Assembly: GCA_029252195.1 (NCBI GenBank)
Contig: JAQXBV010000123.1
Span: forward strand, 1 to 64,000
From: Yoonia sp.
Lineage (GTDB): Bacteria > Pseudomonadota > Alphaproteobacteria > Rhodobacterales > Rhodobacteraceae
Direction: 5' to 3'
Length of the DNA stretch: 64,000 nt
Position numbers and translations under genes: made by a program. Each line of letters opens with the position of its first letter. Positions within the stretch are counted from its first letter, which is position 1. Below, piece after piece: positions 56,242 to 64,000 of the stretch. Below the pieces are notes generated by a model. That model was not told where the DNA came from. It was given only the letters and a program-made list of their open reading frames with translations, and did no database searches.

Positions 56242-56475
56242 ATGGCGGCCGATAAAGCAAATCTTCAAGATGCATTCCTTAACCATGTCCGTAAGGCAAA
56301 AGTCCCTGTAACTATATTTTTGGTGAACGGTGTAAAACTGCAGGGCGTCATTACTTGGTTTGATAGTTTCTGCGTTCTTTTACGTCGTGACGGACAATCC
56401 CAACTGGTCTACAAAAGCGCAATTTCCACTATCATGCCTGCGCAACCGATCAGCCTTTATGAAGGCGAAGAATAA
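56242..56475 (+). CDS. hfq: RNA chaperone Hfq
   Basis: Hfq is the hexameric Sm-like protein that pairs small RNAs with targets; in alphaproteobacteria it also affects nitrogen regulation. The 77-residue protein has the N-terminal helix with Gln and Phe ([12 protein letters not shown]), the Sm1 strand region ([15 protein letters not shown]) and Sm2 ([10 protein letters not shown]) with the conserved Tyr-Lys and Ala-Ile-Ser-Thr. There is only a very short acidic tail. AAAAAGGGG precedes the ATG, and hflX begins two bases after its stop. Confidence 0.97.
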   Translation: MAADKANLQDAFLNHVRKAKVPVTIFLVNGVKLQGVITWFDSFCVLLRRDGQSQLVYKSAISTIMPAQPISLYEGEE

Positions 56476-56477
56476 CT

Positions 56478-57752
56478 TTGCTAGAGCACGATAAGCGCGC
56501 CACGCGTGCTTGGGTCATGCACCCAGATCTCAAGTCCGATTATTTCCGCAGAGAAGCGATTCCTGCGCTTGAAGAGGCCGTAGCCCTCGCCGCTGCACTG
56601 CCCGACCTAGAGGTCGTGGGCAGCACATCTGTGCGCCTGCCCAAAATGCATGCTGGCATGTTGTTCGGGAAGGGCAAGATCGAAGAGCTGCGCGTCATCT
56701 TCAAAGAGGCCGAGGTTGAGCTTGTCTTGATCGATGGCCCTGTCAGCCCCGTGCAGCAGCGCAACTTGGAAAAGGTTTGGAATGTCAAAATTCTTGACCG
56801 TACTGGCCTGATCCTTGAAATCTTCTCCGACCGCGCGCGCACATCCGAAGGTGTGCTGCAGGTCGAGATGGCGGCTCTGTCCTATCAACGCACCCGTCTT
56901 GTGCGCGCATGGACCCACCTTGAGCGTCAGCGTGGCGGTTTGGGCTTTGTGGGCGGTCCGGGTGAAACCCAGATCGAGGCGGACCGTCGCGCCATTGACG
57001 ACCAGCTTGTGCGCCTGCGCGCCAAACTGGAGAAAGTGGTCAAGACCCGCGCGCTGCACCGTGCCTCGCGCGCCAAAGTGCCTTACCCGATTGTCGCGCT
57101 TGTGGGTTATACCAACGCGGGCAAATCCACGCTGTTTAACCGGCTGACGGGGGCCGAGGTCTTTGTGAAAGACATGCTCTTTGCGACCCTTGACCCGACC
57201 ATGCGCAAGATCGAACTGCCCTCTGGTGACGAGATCATCATGTCTGACACGGTGGGCTTTATTTCGGATCTGCCGACCGAATTGGTGGCCGCGTTCCGTG
57301 CGACCTTGGAAGAAGTGCTTGATGCCGATCTGATCGTGCACGTCCGCGACATCAGCCACGAGCAGACCGAAGAGCAGGCCAAAAACGTCAAAACGATCCT
57401 TGCGTCTTTGGGGGTGTCGGAAACGGCACCTATGATCGAAGTCTGGAACAAGATCGACAAAATGCCTGACGACGAGCGGGCCGCGGTCGAGACCCAGTGC
57501 GCGCGCACCGATGATCTCTTTGCGATTTCGGCGATCACGGGTGACGGGCTTGACGATCTTTTGGCGTCATTGGCCGAGCACCTCAAAGACCCGCGCAGGG
57601 CCGAGATCTTTACGCTGACCTTTGCCGAGGGGCGCAAACGCGCGTGGCTCTTTGATCAGGGCATCGTTACCGACGAAAAGCAGCTTGATACAGGCTATGA
57701 GATCAGCGTCTTTTGGACGCTTTTGCAAAAAGAACGGTTCAGCCGCCTTTAA
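56478..57752 (+). CDS. hflX: GTPase HflX
   Basis: HflX is a ribosome-associated GTPase that splits stalled 70S ribosomes. The 424-residue protein has an N-terminal HflX domain with GPVSPVQQRNLEK and GGLGFVGGPGETQIE. The G domain shows GYTNAGKST, DTVGFI and NKID, and a short C-terminal part ends FWTLLQKERFSRL. The start is TTG at 56478, two bases after the hfq stop; the first ATG (56517) would remove a conserved start region. Its 3' end overlaps the convergent acylase gene by four bases. Confidence 0.94.
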   Translation: MLEHDKRATRAWVMHPDLKSDYFRREAIPALEEAVALAAALPDLEVVGSTSVRLPKMHAGMLFGKGKIEELRVIFKEAEVELVLIDGPVSPVQQRNLEKVWNVKILDRTGLILEIFSDRARTSEGVLQVEMAALSYQRTRLVRAWTHLERQRGGLGFVGGPGETQIEADRRAIDDQLVRLRAKLEKVVKTRALHRASRAKVPYPIVALVGYTNAGKSTLFNRLTGAEVFVKDMLFATLDPTMRKIELPSGDEIIMSDTVGFISDLPTELVAAFRATLEEVLDADLIVHVRDISHEQTEEQAKNVKTILASLGVSETAPMIEVWNKIDKMPDDERAAVETQCARTDDLFAISAITGDGLDDLLASLAEHLKDPRRAEIFTLTFAEGRKRAWLFDQGIVTDEKQLDTGYEISVFWTLLQKERFSRL

Positions 57753-60214
57753 TTCGCGGCTGGCACCAGCTCTGTAATTCCCACCGCCGCCGCCCGTGCA
57801 AGGTTCGGATCAAGCGACATCGGGATGTATTCTCCGCGCCGCCACAGCTCGCCCATGTTGTCATAGTAGCGCGACAGTGGATGACCTGATTGGCCCGTTG
57901 CGGTCACGAAAACAGAGCTGTCAGGATCGGCGAAATCATACACACCGCGATAGCCTGCGGCATGCACGTTCTGGAACGGGTTGGGATCAACGCCAGAGGT
58001 GCGCCCGCGCTGCAAAGTATTGTCGCCGCCGCTGGTGGATTGCCGGATATTGACGAACCAGTTCAGCACGGGAACCTCGCCCAGCACGGGGTGATCCTGG
58101 GTCGCTTGGTGTTGGTCGCCCCAACGCAGGGCCGCGATGCCATTGCCTACATTCTCTGCGATCCAGACTAGCGCGTCATCAAGTGCCAGCCTCGCGATGT
58201 CTGTGCAGGTCTCGACGGGGGCCGATTGCAGCACGTCACACCAGATTGCGGCACCGTCCACATTGCGAAACACCCGTTCGATAAACACTGGGTTCACATG
58301 AGGGAATTCACTGCTTAACGGGCCAAGCTCGTCTTTGATCAGCCGGTCCTGCAAATGGTGCAGCCAAGCGGCGTAAAGCAAAGGTTCGGGCAAATGCTCG
58401 TTCATTTCGCCGTTCCACGCGGCCAATAGCGTGAGCGCTTGTTGACGCTTGCGTTCTTGCGTCCCCGCAGGAGCGGCCTCGCCGGTGAACCACAGATCCG
58501 CCCCGATCAAGGGCAAAAGTGAGCGCGCCGTATAACTGACCGTATCGAGTTGCGCCTCAATAAAGCTTTCACGCGTATGCACCGCGCGGGATTCCATCAA
58601 GTGTTTCCAGCGATTGATCCGCTGCGTATCACCCCATTCATAAGACACATGGTTCGGGAACGGACGATCAACCGTTTTGTTGTTGGTGTTGCCCAAAATG
58701 CCGCTCTTCGGGTTCACAAATTCGGGGTTTGACGCATAGGGCAGGCGGCCCTCCCAACGGTTTGCCTCGATATATCCGTAAGACGGCAGGCGCCCTTTGC
58801 TTTGGCTTTGCGGGTTACGCGCGGGCATGGCGCCGATGGTTTTCATCGCAATCTGGTTGCGGTCAGCCAAGGTCAGGTTCTGGCTTGGCGCGATATAGGT
58901 TTCGGCGGCGGCGATGGCTTCTTGCACGGTCTGTGCTTTGGTCAGGGCGAGCGCCGCAGACATCGACGTATCTTTGTCGGACAAGGCTGTCCAACTGATA
59001 GCTGCGACATGTCCTGCGGGCGTAATCGCGCCCAGATCGTATTGCGTCGCTGGCATTATCGGGCCGTTCTGGCTCCATAAAAGCTTGAGCGTCACGGCAG
59101 ACGCGTCTTTGATGTTGATGATGCTTTCACGGGTCCGGAACTTGGCCCAGCCTGTCGCGGTGCGGTATTCATTGGGGTTTTCGGGGTTCAGCTCTTCGAG
59201 GTAGACGTCCTGATCATCCAGATAGCTGCTCGTCAGCCCCCAGCCCAGATCGGCGCTGCGCCCCGTCATCACGGCGGGTATGCCCGGGATCGTGCCACCG
59301 ATGACGCCGCCCGTCTGCAATTCAAGCCGCGCCAGATACCAGATCGTTGGCGCTGTCAGCCCAAGGTGCGGATCGTTGGCGAGCAATGTCGCGCCGGTCG
59401 CGGACCTTTCGGCGCTCGCTGCCCAAGCGTTTGATGCGCCAGCAAGATCAGGCGGCTGGGACGGGTTCAACGGGCCGTAAGCCAGCCGCATATTGGGCGT
59501 ATAGCGCGGCAGGTCCGGCACAAGGGCGGCATAATCGGGCAGGGCCGCGATCCCGGTGCTTTGGTCGTCTGGCATGATGTCGGCAAGCCGCTCTGGGGCG
59601 AGCATCAGTGAGCTTCGTGCGCGCAAGACCTCCAGCTCAAGGTGCGACGAAAGTTGCAGCGCCATCAGCTTGAGAATGGCGATGCTATCGGCTGGCTGCC
59701 ATGGGGCAATCGCTTGGTTAAAGAGCCACATTTCAGGCGCACCGCGGCCCCGCGCGCCTGCGTTGATCTCTGCCATCCAAGCATTGACCCCCGCAGAATA
59801 TGCGGTTAGCGCCGCCTTGGTTTCATCGGTTTGCACCTCTACCGAGCCTACGGCCAGCGTATAAAGGTCAAAACGGCGTAGTACTTTGTCGATGCCCAAG
59901 GTCCGTTCGCCAAACAGTTCTGAGAGTCGACCCTGCGCCGTGCGCCGCAGCATCGTCATCTGCCAAAGCCGGTCTTGGGCATGGGCATAGCCGAGCGCGA
60001 AATAGACATCTTCGTCGTTCGCGCCAAAGATGTGGGGCACATTGGCGTTATCGCGCACGATCTCAACGGGCGCCTTCAGGCCAAGTGCCGCAGCCTGCGC
60101 ATTATATTCCGGCAAGGAGCGCATGGCGAAATAGTAAGACACGCCAATGACCGCCACGAGAGCCACAATCAGGAATGAAGCAAGCCGTAGGAGCCAGCGG
60201 AAAATCAGCGCCAT
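57749..60214 (-). CDS. Penicillin acylase family protein (Ntn hydrolase)
   Basis: The 821-residue protein belongs to the penicillin/AHL acylase family, periplasmic Ntn hydrolases that cleave themselves and then use the freed N-terminal Ser to hydrolyse amides. It begins with a signal or anchor helix (residues 5-28). The A-chain region has VPHIFGANDEDVYFALGYAHAQDRLWQM. The autocleavage point is before Ser261 (LAGASNAW), followed by NDPHLG. Later come the NNKTVD asparagine region and the C-terminal GQSGHPLSRYYDN, all typical. Members act on penicillins, acyl-homoserine lactones or other amides; the substrate here is not determined. Confidence 0.92.
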   Translation of the reverse strand: MALIFRWLLRLASFLIVALVAVIGVSYYFAMRSLPEYNAQAAALGLKAPVEIVRDNANVPHIFGANDEDVYFALGYAHAQDRLWQMTMLRRTAQGRLSELFGERTLGIDKVLRRFDLYTLAVGSVEVQTDETKAALTAYSAGVNAWMAEINAGARGRGAPEMWLFNQAIAPWQPADSIAILKLMALQLSSHLELEVLRARSSLMLAPERLADIMPDDQSTGIAALPDYAALVPDLPRYTPNMRLAYGPLNPSQPPDLAGASNAWAASAERSATGATLLANDPHLGLTAPTIWYLARLELQTGGVIGGTIPGIPAVMTGRSADLGWGLTSSYLDDQDVYLEELNPENPNEYRTATGWAKFRTRESIINIKDASAVTLKLLWSQNGPIMPATQYDLGAITPAGHVAAISWTALSDKDTSMSAALALTKAQTVQEAIAAAETYIAPSQNLTLADRNQIAMKTIGAMPARNPQSQSKGRLPSYGYIEANRWEGRLPYASNPEFVNPKSGILGNTNNKTVDRPFPNHVSYEWGDTQRINRWKHLMESRAVHTRESFIEAQLDTVSYTARSLLPLIGADLWFTGEAAPAGTQERKRQQALTLLAAWNGEMNEHLPEPLLYAAWLHHLQDRLIKDELGPLSSEFPHVNPVFIERVFRNVDGAAIWCDVLQSAPVETCTDIARLALDDALVWIAENVGNGIAALRWGDQHQATQDHPVLGEVPVLNWFVNIRQSTSGGDNTLQRGRTSGVDPNPFQNVHAAGYRGVYDFADPDSSVFVTATGQSGHPLSRYYDNMGELWRRGEYIPMSLDPNLARAAAVGITELVPAAN

Positions 60215-60258
60215 TGGGAGCTGTCCCTCGTGATAAAAGTTACAATCGTCTGTCCTGT

Positions 60259-60894
60259 TTACAGGTTTGCGTCTGGTTCTGCCAGCGCCAAGGCGGCGCG
60301 CGCGGCCATCTGCGGCGTCGTAAAGACGGGAATTCCGATATCTGCCAAAAGGGGGCCTGCGTCTTTCATTGAGGCTTGGGCGAGAATGACGGAATCGAAG
60401 CCGTCTGCGCGAATGCGCTGTCGTACTTCGCTTGCGATTCCTTGAGCGAATGCAGTGATGTCGCCCGCTTCAAAAACCGGCCAGAGATGATCGCACAACA
60501 GCGTCTGTGCCGCTAAATCGCCGCCGCCCGCGCAGTTCGCAAGCAAGGCCTCGGACGGGTCTCGCGTGCTTTCAAGGCAGATCACCAAAAGCACGCGGGG
60601 GCCGCAGATGATCGCTGCTTCAAAGGCGGGGCGGTCGATCCGAAAGACATGGCGCAAGTTCAGCGCGTCTGCGAAAGCCCCCAATGTGGAACAGGTGCAA
60701 ACCACCGCGTCATAGGCCGACAGCGCCTGCAAAATCCCAAGGGTCTGTGCGCGGACGGCCTGTGCCCCATGGGTTTGGGCGGTTGCCAGCAGATCGGCTG
60801 CGACGTGGTGTACAACCTCTGCGCCACTTCCTTCCAGAAGCTTGTCAAAGGTTGCAACATGGACCTGCGCGGTATGAAGAAAGGCGATTTTCAC
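60259..60894 (-). CDS. Aspartate/glutamate racemase-like protein
   Basis: The 211-residue protein has the Asp/Glu racemase superfamily fold signature: a start MKIAFLHTAQV, a cysteine-bearing loop VVCTCSTLGAF (Cys66/Cys68) and a second-half ILAQASM(KDAG) loop. In true racemases the second loop carries the other catalytic cysteine; here that position reads AQASM, so it may not be a two-base racemase and could be an isomerase, decarboxylase or lyase-like relative. Its ATG overlaps the livM-type stop by four bases, linking it to uptake by the liv-type importer. Confidence 0.8.
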   Translation of the reverse strand: MKIAFLHTAQVHVATFDKLLEGSGAEVVHHVAADLLATAQTHGAQAVRAQTLGILQALSAYDAVVCTCSTLGAFADALNLRHVFRIDRPAFEAAIICGPRVLLVICLESTRDPSEALLANCAGGGDLAAQTLLCDHLWPVFEAGDITAFAQGIASEVRQRIRADGFDSVILAQASMKDAGPLLADIGIPVFTTPQMAARAALALAEPDANL

Positions 60895-62243
60895 CGTTCT
60901 GGCATGAGCCCTTTGGGACTAAACCTGAGGACCAGCAAGAGCACGAGCCCCATGGTGAACAGGCGGAAGTGTGCGGATGCGTCTTCCATGCGGATGCGGA
61001 ACCAATGGTCTGGATCGAAACCAGCCGTTGTGACCTGCGCAATCCATTGGCCGAGTGGTTCAACCATGACCCACAGCCACCAGATCAGGAAACCGCCCAA
61101 GATCGAGCCAAAGTTATTGCCTGATCCACCCACGATCACCATCACCCAGATCAGGAAGGTAAAGCGCAGCGGTTGATAGGTGCCTGGTGTCAATTGACCG
61201 TCCAGCGTTGTCATCATCGCCCCGGCGATGCCGCAAATTGCAGACCCGAGGATAAAGATTTGTAGGTGGCGGGCGGTCACGTTCTTGCCCATCGCCTCTG
61301 CCGCGACCTCATTGTCACGGATAGCGCGCATCATGCGGCCCCATGGGCTTTGCAGCGCGCGTTGTGCGAGCCAAAGCAGGATGAGCAAAACGATCGTGAA
61401 CAAAACCACATAGCCGATTTTGGTGTAAAGCGTGGAGGCTGTGACCGGATCAAGCCCCAAGGAGGCTGCGCGCTCGATAAACGATGGATCGACCTGCAAA
61501 TCCGCCTCGTAAGGCACAGGGCGTGGCAGGCCCACGACGTTTTTGACGCCGCGCCCGAGCCAGTCTTCGTTCTTCATGACCGCGATGATGATCTCTGCGA
61601 TGCCAAGTGTCGCGATTGCGAGGTAGTCAGAGCGCAGGCCAAGTGCAGTTTTGCCGATAATCCAAGCGGCCCCTGCGGCCAGCAAGCCACCGACAGGCCA
61701 AGCCACAATCGTGAGCCAGCCATTGGCCTTGTAGTTATCGCCGCCCCAGTTCAGCCCGCCGAGATAGCCTGTCGCCGCTGGATTGATCGCCTCAACGGCG
61801 GCAACGCCACCATCAAACACGGCACGGAACACAAAGAACCCACCGATCAGCAGCGCGAGGATCAGCGCAGAGCGCTTGCGCCCTTTTGGCAGCGAGCGAA
61901 ACAAAAATACTGCGCCAATAATCGTCGCCGCGCCAAGAGCGAGCCCCAAGAGGATCTGCCATCCGCCAGCCGACCATGCCCCCGGTGTGGGTGGCATTGA
62001 AATCAGCACGGTCGCCAAACCGCCCAGCGCGACAAAGCCCATGATCCCGATATTAAACAGGCCCGCAAAGCCCCATTGCAGGTTCACGCCCAGCGCCATG
62101 ATCGACCCGATCAGCGCGAAACTGATCATTTTCAGCGCGGAATCCCAAGAGCCTGAGAAAATCCAGAACGTCGTGGACCCTTCAAGGATGTAAAGCGCCG
62201 CAACTGCGACAACGAGGAGCGTATTTCGCATAGTGAGGGTCAT
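60891..62243 (-). CDS. livM: Branched-chain amino acid type ABC permease (LivM)
   Basis: The 450-residue inner-membrane permease has about ten or more helices. It shows the LivM-type segments NLQWGFAGLFNIGIMGFVALG, LRSDYLAIATLGIAEII and SPWGRMMRAIRDNEVAAEAMGKN; the last is the loop that contacts the ATPases. At 450 residues it is longer than E. coli LivM (~425), with extra sequence between residues 75 and 150. It overlaps both neighbours by four bases. The substrate class (amino acids, amides or urea) cannot be fixed from the permease. Confidence 0.9.
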   Translation of the reverse strand: MTLTMRNTLLVVAVAALYILEGSTTFWIFSGSWDSALKMISFALIGSIMALGVNLQWGFAGLFNIGIMGFVALGGLATVLISMPPTPGAWSAGGWQILLGLALGAATIIGAVFLFRSLPKGRKRSALILALLIGGFFVFRAVFDGGVAAVEAINPAATGYLGGLNWGGDNYKANGWLTIVAWPVGGLLAAGAAWIIGKTALGLRSDYLAIATLGIAEIIIAVMKNEDWLGRGVKNVVGLPRPVPYEADLQVDPSFIERAASLGLDPVTASTLYTKIGYVVLFTIVLLILLWLAQRALQSPWGRMMRAIRDNEVAAEAMGKNVTARHLQIFILGSAICGIAGAMMTTLDGQLTPGTYQPLRFTFLIWVMVIVGGSGNNFGSILGGFLIWWLWVMVEPLGQWIAQVTTAGFDPDHWFRIRMEDASAHFRLFTMGLVLLLVLRFSPKGLMPER

Positions 62244-63250
62244 ACGGATTGTCCTTTAAACAGGCCCGTTGGCTTAAACAGCAGGACGATAATGAGGATC
62301 GCAAAGCTCACCGCGAATTTGTAATCGGTGGATAGCAATTGCACGAGGCTGTCTGGCTCCCATCCGCCTGGTGCCATATAGCCGATAACTTTTTTGAAGG
62401 CATATGTGATGGTGACCTCGGAGAAGGCAATCACAAACCCGCCGCCAATCGCGCCCAACGGGTTGCCCAGACCGCCCACGACGGCGCTGGCAAAGATTGG
62501 CAGAAGCAACTGGAAATATGTGAAGGCTTTGAAAGACTTATCAAGCCCGTAAAGCACGCCCGCCGTGGTCGCCAAGGCGGCTACGATCATCCATGTGACC
62601 ATCACGACCTTTTCGGGGTTAATGCCAGACAGTAGCGCCAGATCCTCGTTATCCGAGAAGGCGCGCATGGATTTACCAGTGCGCGTCTTGTTGAGGAACC
62701 AGAACAACAACGCCACAGCAATCATCGCCACAACGACAGTGATGCCTTGGGTCGTCTTGATCGCGAGGCCTTCTTGCAGGCCCGTTAGCTTTTTGAAAGT
62801 CGGGACCGACATAATGAAACGCTCGCCGTCGGCAAATTGAATGTCCCGCACACCAATGGTGAAGCGTACGATCCCGTTCATGATGAACATCACACCCATC
62901 GACACGATCACAAGGATCACCGGATCTGCCTTTTGTGCGCGGTAAAACCGGTAAACCACGCGGTCGGTGACCAGCACCAGAACGCAGGTCAGCATGATCG
63001 CAAACGGCAGGGCGAGCAGGGCGGTTGGCAGCGGACCAAAGGTGATCCCAAGCGCCAGCAAGCCGTTCGTCAGTATAATCGTCATGGCGGTGCCAAAGGC
63101 CATGGTGTCGCCGTGGGCAAAGTTCGAGAAGCGCAAAATGCCGTAGATTAGCGTGACACCCAGTGCCCCGAGGGCAAGCTGTGCGCCATAGGCAAGGCCG
63201 GGCACGATCACATAATTCGCAAGGGCCACAAGGGCGTTTAGAATGTCCAT
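62240..63250 (-). CDS. livH: Branched-chain amino acid type ABC permease (LivH)
   Basis: The 336-residue inner-membrane permease pairs with the LivM-like protein. Typical segments are LALGALGVTLIYGILRFSNFAHGD, the MRAFSDNEDLALLSGINPE coupling loop and ASAVVGGLGNPLGAIGGG. Its stop overlaps livM by four bases, and its start lies three bases after the livF stop. Confidence 0.92.
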   Translation of the reverse strand: MDILNALVALANYVIVPGLAYGAQLALGALGVTLIYGILRFSNFAHGDTMAFGTAMTIILTNGLLALGITFGPLPTALLALPFAIMLTCVLVLVTDRVVYRFYRAQKADPVILVIVSMGVMFIMNGIVRFTIGVRDIQFADGERFIMSVPTFKKLTGLQEGLAIKTTQGITVVVAMIAVALLFWFLNKTRTGKSMRAFSDNEDLALLSGINPEKVVMVTWMIVAALATTAGVLYGLDKSFKAFTYFQLLLPIFASAVVGGLGNPLGAIGGGFVIAFSEVTITYAFKKVIGYMAPGGWEPDSLVQLLSTDYKFAVSFAILIIVLLFKPTGLFKGQSV

Positions 63251-63253
63251 GGT

Positions 63254-63967
63254 TTATCCCCCCAAGAAGCTGCGGCGCACTTCGTCATCCGCGAGCAATT
63301 CTTTGCCGGTGCCGGTATGGGCATTGCGCCCCTGCACGAGCACATAGGCTTTGTCCGCGATTTCAAGCGCTTGGCGTGCGTTTTGCTCGACCATCAGGAT
63401 CGGAATGCCGGTCCGCGCGACCTCAATGATCCGGTCGAAAAGTTCGTCCATCACGATGGGCGACACACCTGCCGTCGGCTCGTCGAGCATCAAAACCTTG
63501 GGTTTGGTCATCAAGGCGCGGCCCACCGCCACCTGTTGACGCTGACCGCCGGACAGCTCGCCCGCGGACTGATACCGCTTGTCCTTGAGGATCGGGAACA
63601 GATCGTAAATCTGTGCCATTGTATCGCGGAAATCGTCGGTACGGATAAAAGCGCCCATTTCAAGATTTTCTTCAACCGTCATCGAGGTGAAAATGTTGTG
63701 GGTCTGGGGCACAAAGCCCATGCCTTTTACCACGCGCTCCTGCGGTGTCAGCTTGGTAATATCCTCACCGTCCAGACGCACGGCGCCTTTGTTGACGTTG
63801 AGCATCCCGAACAGGGCCTTCATCGCGGTGGATTTGCCTGCGCCGTTCGGGCCGACAATCACGGCAATCTCGCCGGGATCAACGGAAATTGTGCAGTCAT
63901 GCAGGATATCAGGGCCCTTGCCGTAGCCGCCCGTCATCTTGTCGCTGATCAGAAATGGTTCACTCAT
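63254..63967 (-). CDS. livF: Branched-chain amino acid type ABC ATPase (LivF)
   Basis: The 237-residue ATP-binding subunit shows Walker A GPNGAGKS, the ABC signature LSGGQRQQ, and Walker B VLMLDEPTAGVSP. Its length and the short C-terminal end (DDEVRRSFLGG) are of the LivF type. Its ATG overlaps the stop of an upstream gene as ATGA; that gene is probably the partner ATPase LivG, running off the window. Confidence 0.93.
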   Translation of the reverse strand: MSEPFLISDKMTGGYGKGPDILHDCTISVDPGEIAVIVGPNGAGKSTAMKALFGMLNVNKGAVRLDGEDITKLTPQERVVKGMGFVPQTHNIFTSMTVEENLEMGAFIRTDDFRDTMAQIYDLFPILKDKRYQSAGELSGGQRQQVAVGRALMTKPKVLMLDEPTAGVSPIVMDELFDRIIEVARTGIPILMVEQNARQALEIADKAYVLVQGRNAHTGTGKELLADDEVRRSFLGG

Positions 63968-64000
63968 GCGCCCACCTGGTCCTTATTTTTCAAGCCTGTG
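63964..64000 (-). CDS. C-terminal end of the upstream liv operon gene (partial)
   Basis: Eleven codons ending LKNKDQVGA and a TGA stop overlap the livF start as ATGA. The four-base overlap repeats the pattern of the other genes in this operon. By position it should be the LivG-type ATPase, but the visible residues alone do not prove it. Confidence 0.5.
   Translation of the reverse strand, partial: TGLKNKDQVGA

Noticed and set aside
1-64000. tRNA or rRNA genes in intergenic gaps
   Set aside because: The larger gaps (for example 15371-15599, 18262-18436, 36083-36325, 37412-37577) were read for clover-leaf features such as a GGTTCGA-type T-loop and paired ends; none was found.

Overview
The window is ordinary chromosomal DNA of an alphaproteobacterium, most likely a member of the Roseobacter group (Rhodobacteraceae/Roseobacteraceae). 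This rests on the gene set and order: a dusB(nifR3)-ntrB-ntrC-ntrY-ntrX-trkA-trkH-hfq-hflX run, a fused ispDF gene, a pyrH-frr-uppS-cdsA-dxr-rseP-bamA-lpx run, lineage-typical DUF6456/DUF6477-type genes, an MttB-family methyltransferase without pyrrolysine, and a palindromic intergenic element of a kind I recall from this family. I see no rRNA, tRNA, CRISPR array, insertion sequence, integrase of a mobile element or prophage.

Layout. 1-1.7 kb: the tail of an unrecognised gene, then a HerA-like ATPase gene cut by an in-frame amber codon. 1.7-5.7 kb (minus): a small membrane protein, a large exported protein, xerD and a CorC/CNNM-type membrane protein. 5.9-7.5 kb: aroK-aroB. 7.6-8.9 kb: ssb and a lytic transglycosylase. 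8.9-16.4 kb (minus): an AraC regulator followed by a peptide/nickel-type ABC importer with a Tat-exported binding protein, two permeases (one oversized) and a fused double ATPase. 16.5-17.4 kb: miaA. 17.5-29.5 kb (plus): pyrH, frr, uppS, cdsA, dxr, rseP, a small membrane protein, bamA, an OmpH/Skp chaperone, fabZ, lpxA, lpxI and lpxB. Together these cover UMP supply, ribosome recycling, isoprenoid and phospholipid precursors, outer-membrane protein assembly and lipid A synthesis. 29.4-34.1 kb (minus): two EamA exporters, a FadL-type porin preceded by a perfect CtrA box, and guaA.

34.2-37.4 kb: the MttB-family gene, then a divergent pair (DUF6477-like and DUF6456-like) in which both genes are broken, one by a frameshift and one by an ochre codon. 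37.6-45.8 kb: lipA, a GAF-EAL phosphodiesterase, a small protein plus hpt, a RatA/COQ10-like protein, an MmgE/PrpD protein, amtB, and cinA-pgpA-ispDF. 46.0-57.8 kb (plus): dusB, the two nitrogen-related two-component systems NtrBC and NtrYX, TrkAH potassium uptake, hfq and hflX. 57.7-64 kb (minus): a penicillin-acylase-type Ntn hydrolase, and a branched-chain amino acid type ABC operon (livG end, livF, livH, livM) translationally coupled to an Asp/Glu-racemase-like protein.

The most interesting signals are the three broken reading frames, two of them in one divergent gene pair; the loss of the sigma-54-contacting GAFTGA loop in both NtrC and NtrX, with an altered Walker B in NtrX; and the perfect TTAA-N7-TTAA site in front of the FadL-type gene. 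I found no convincing evidence for a wholly new multi-gene system.
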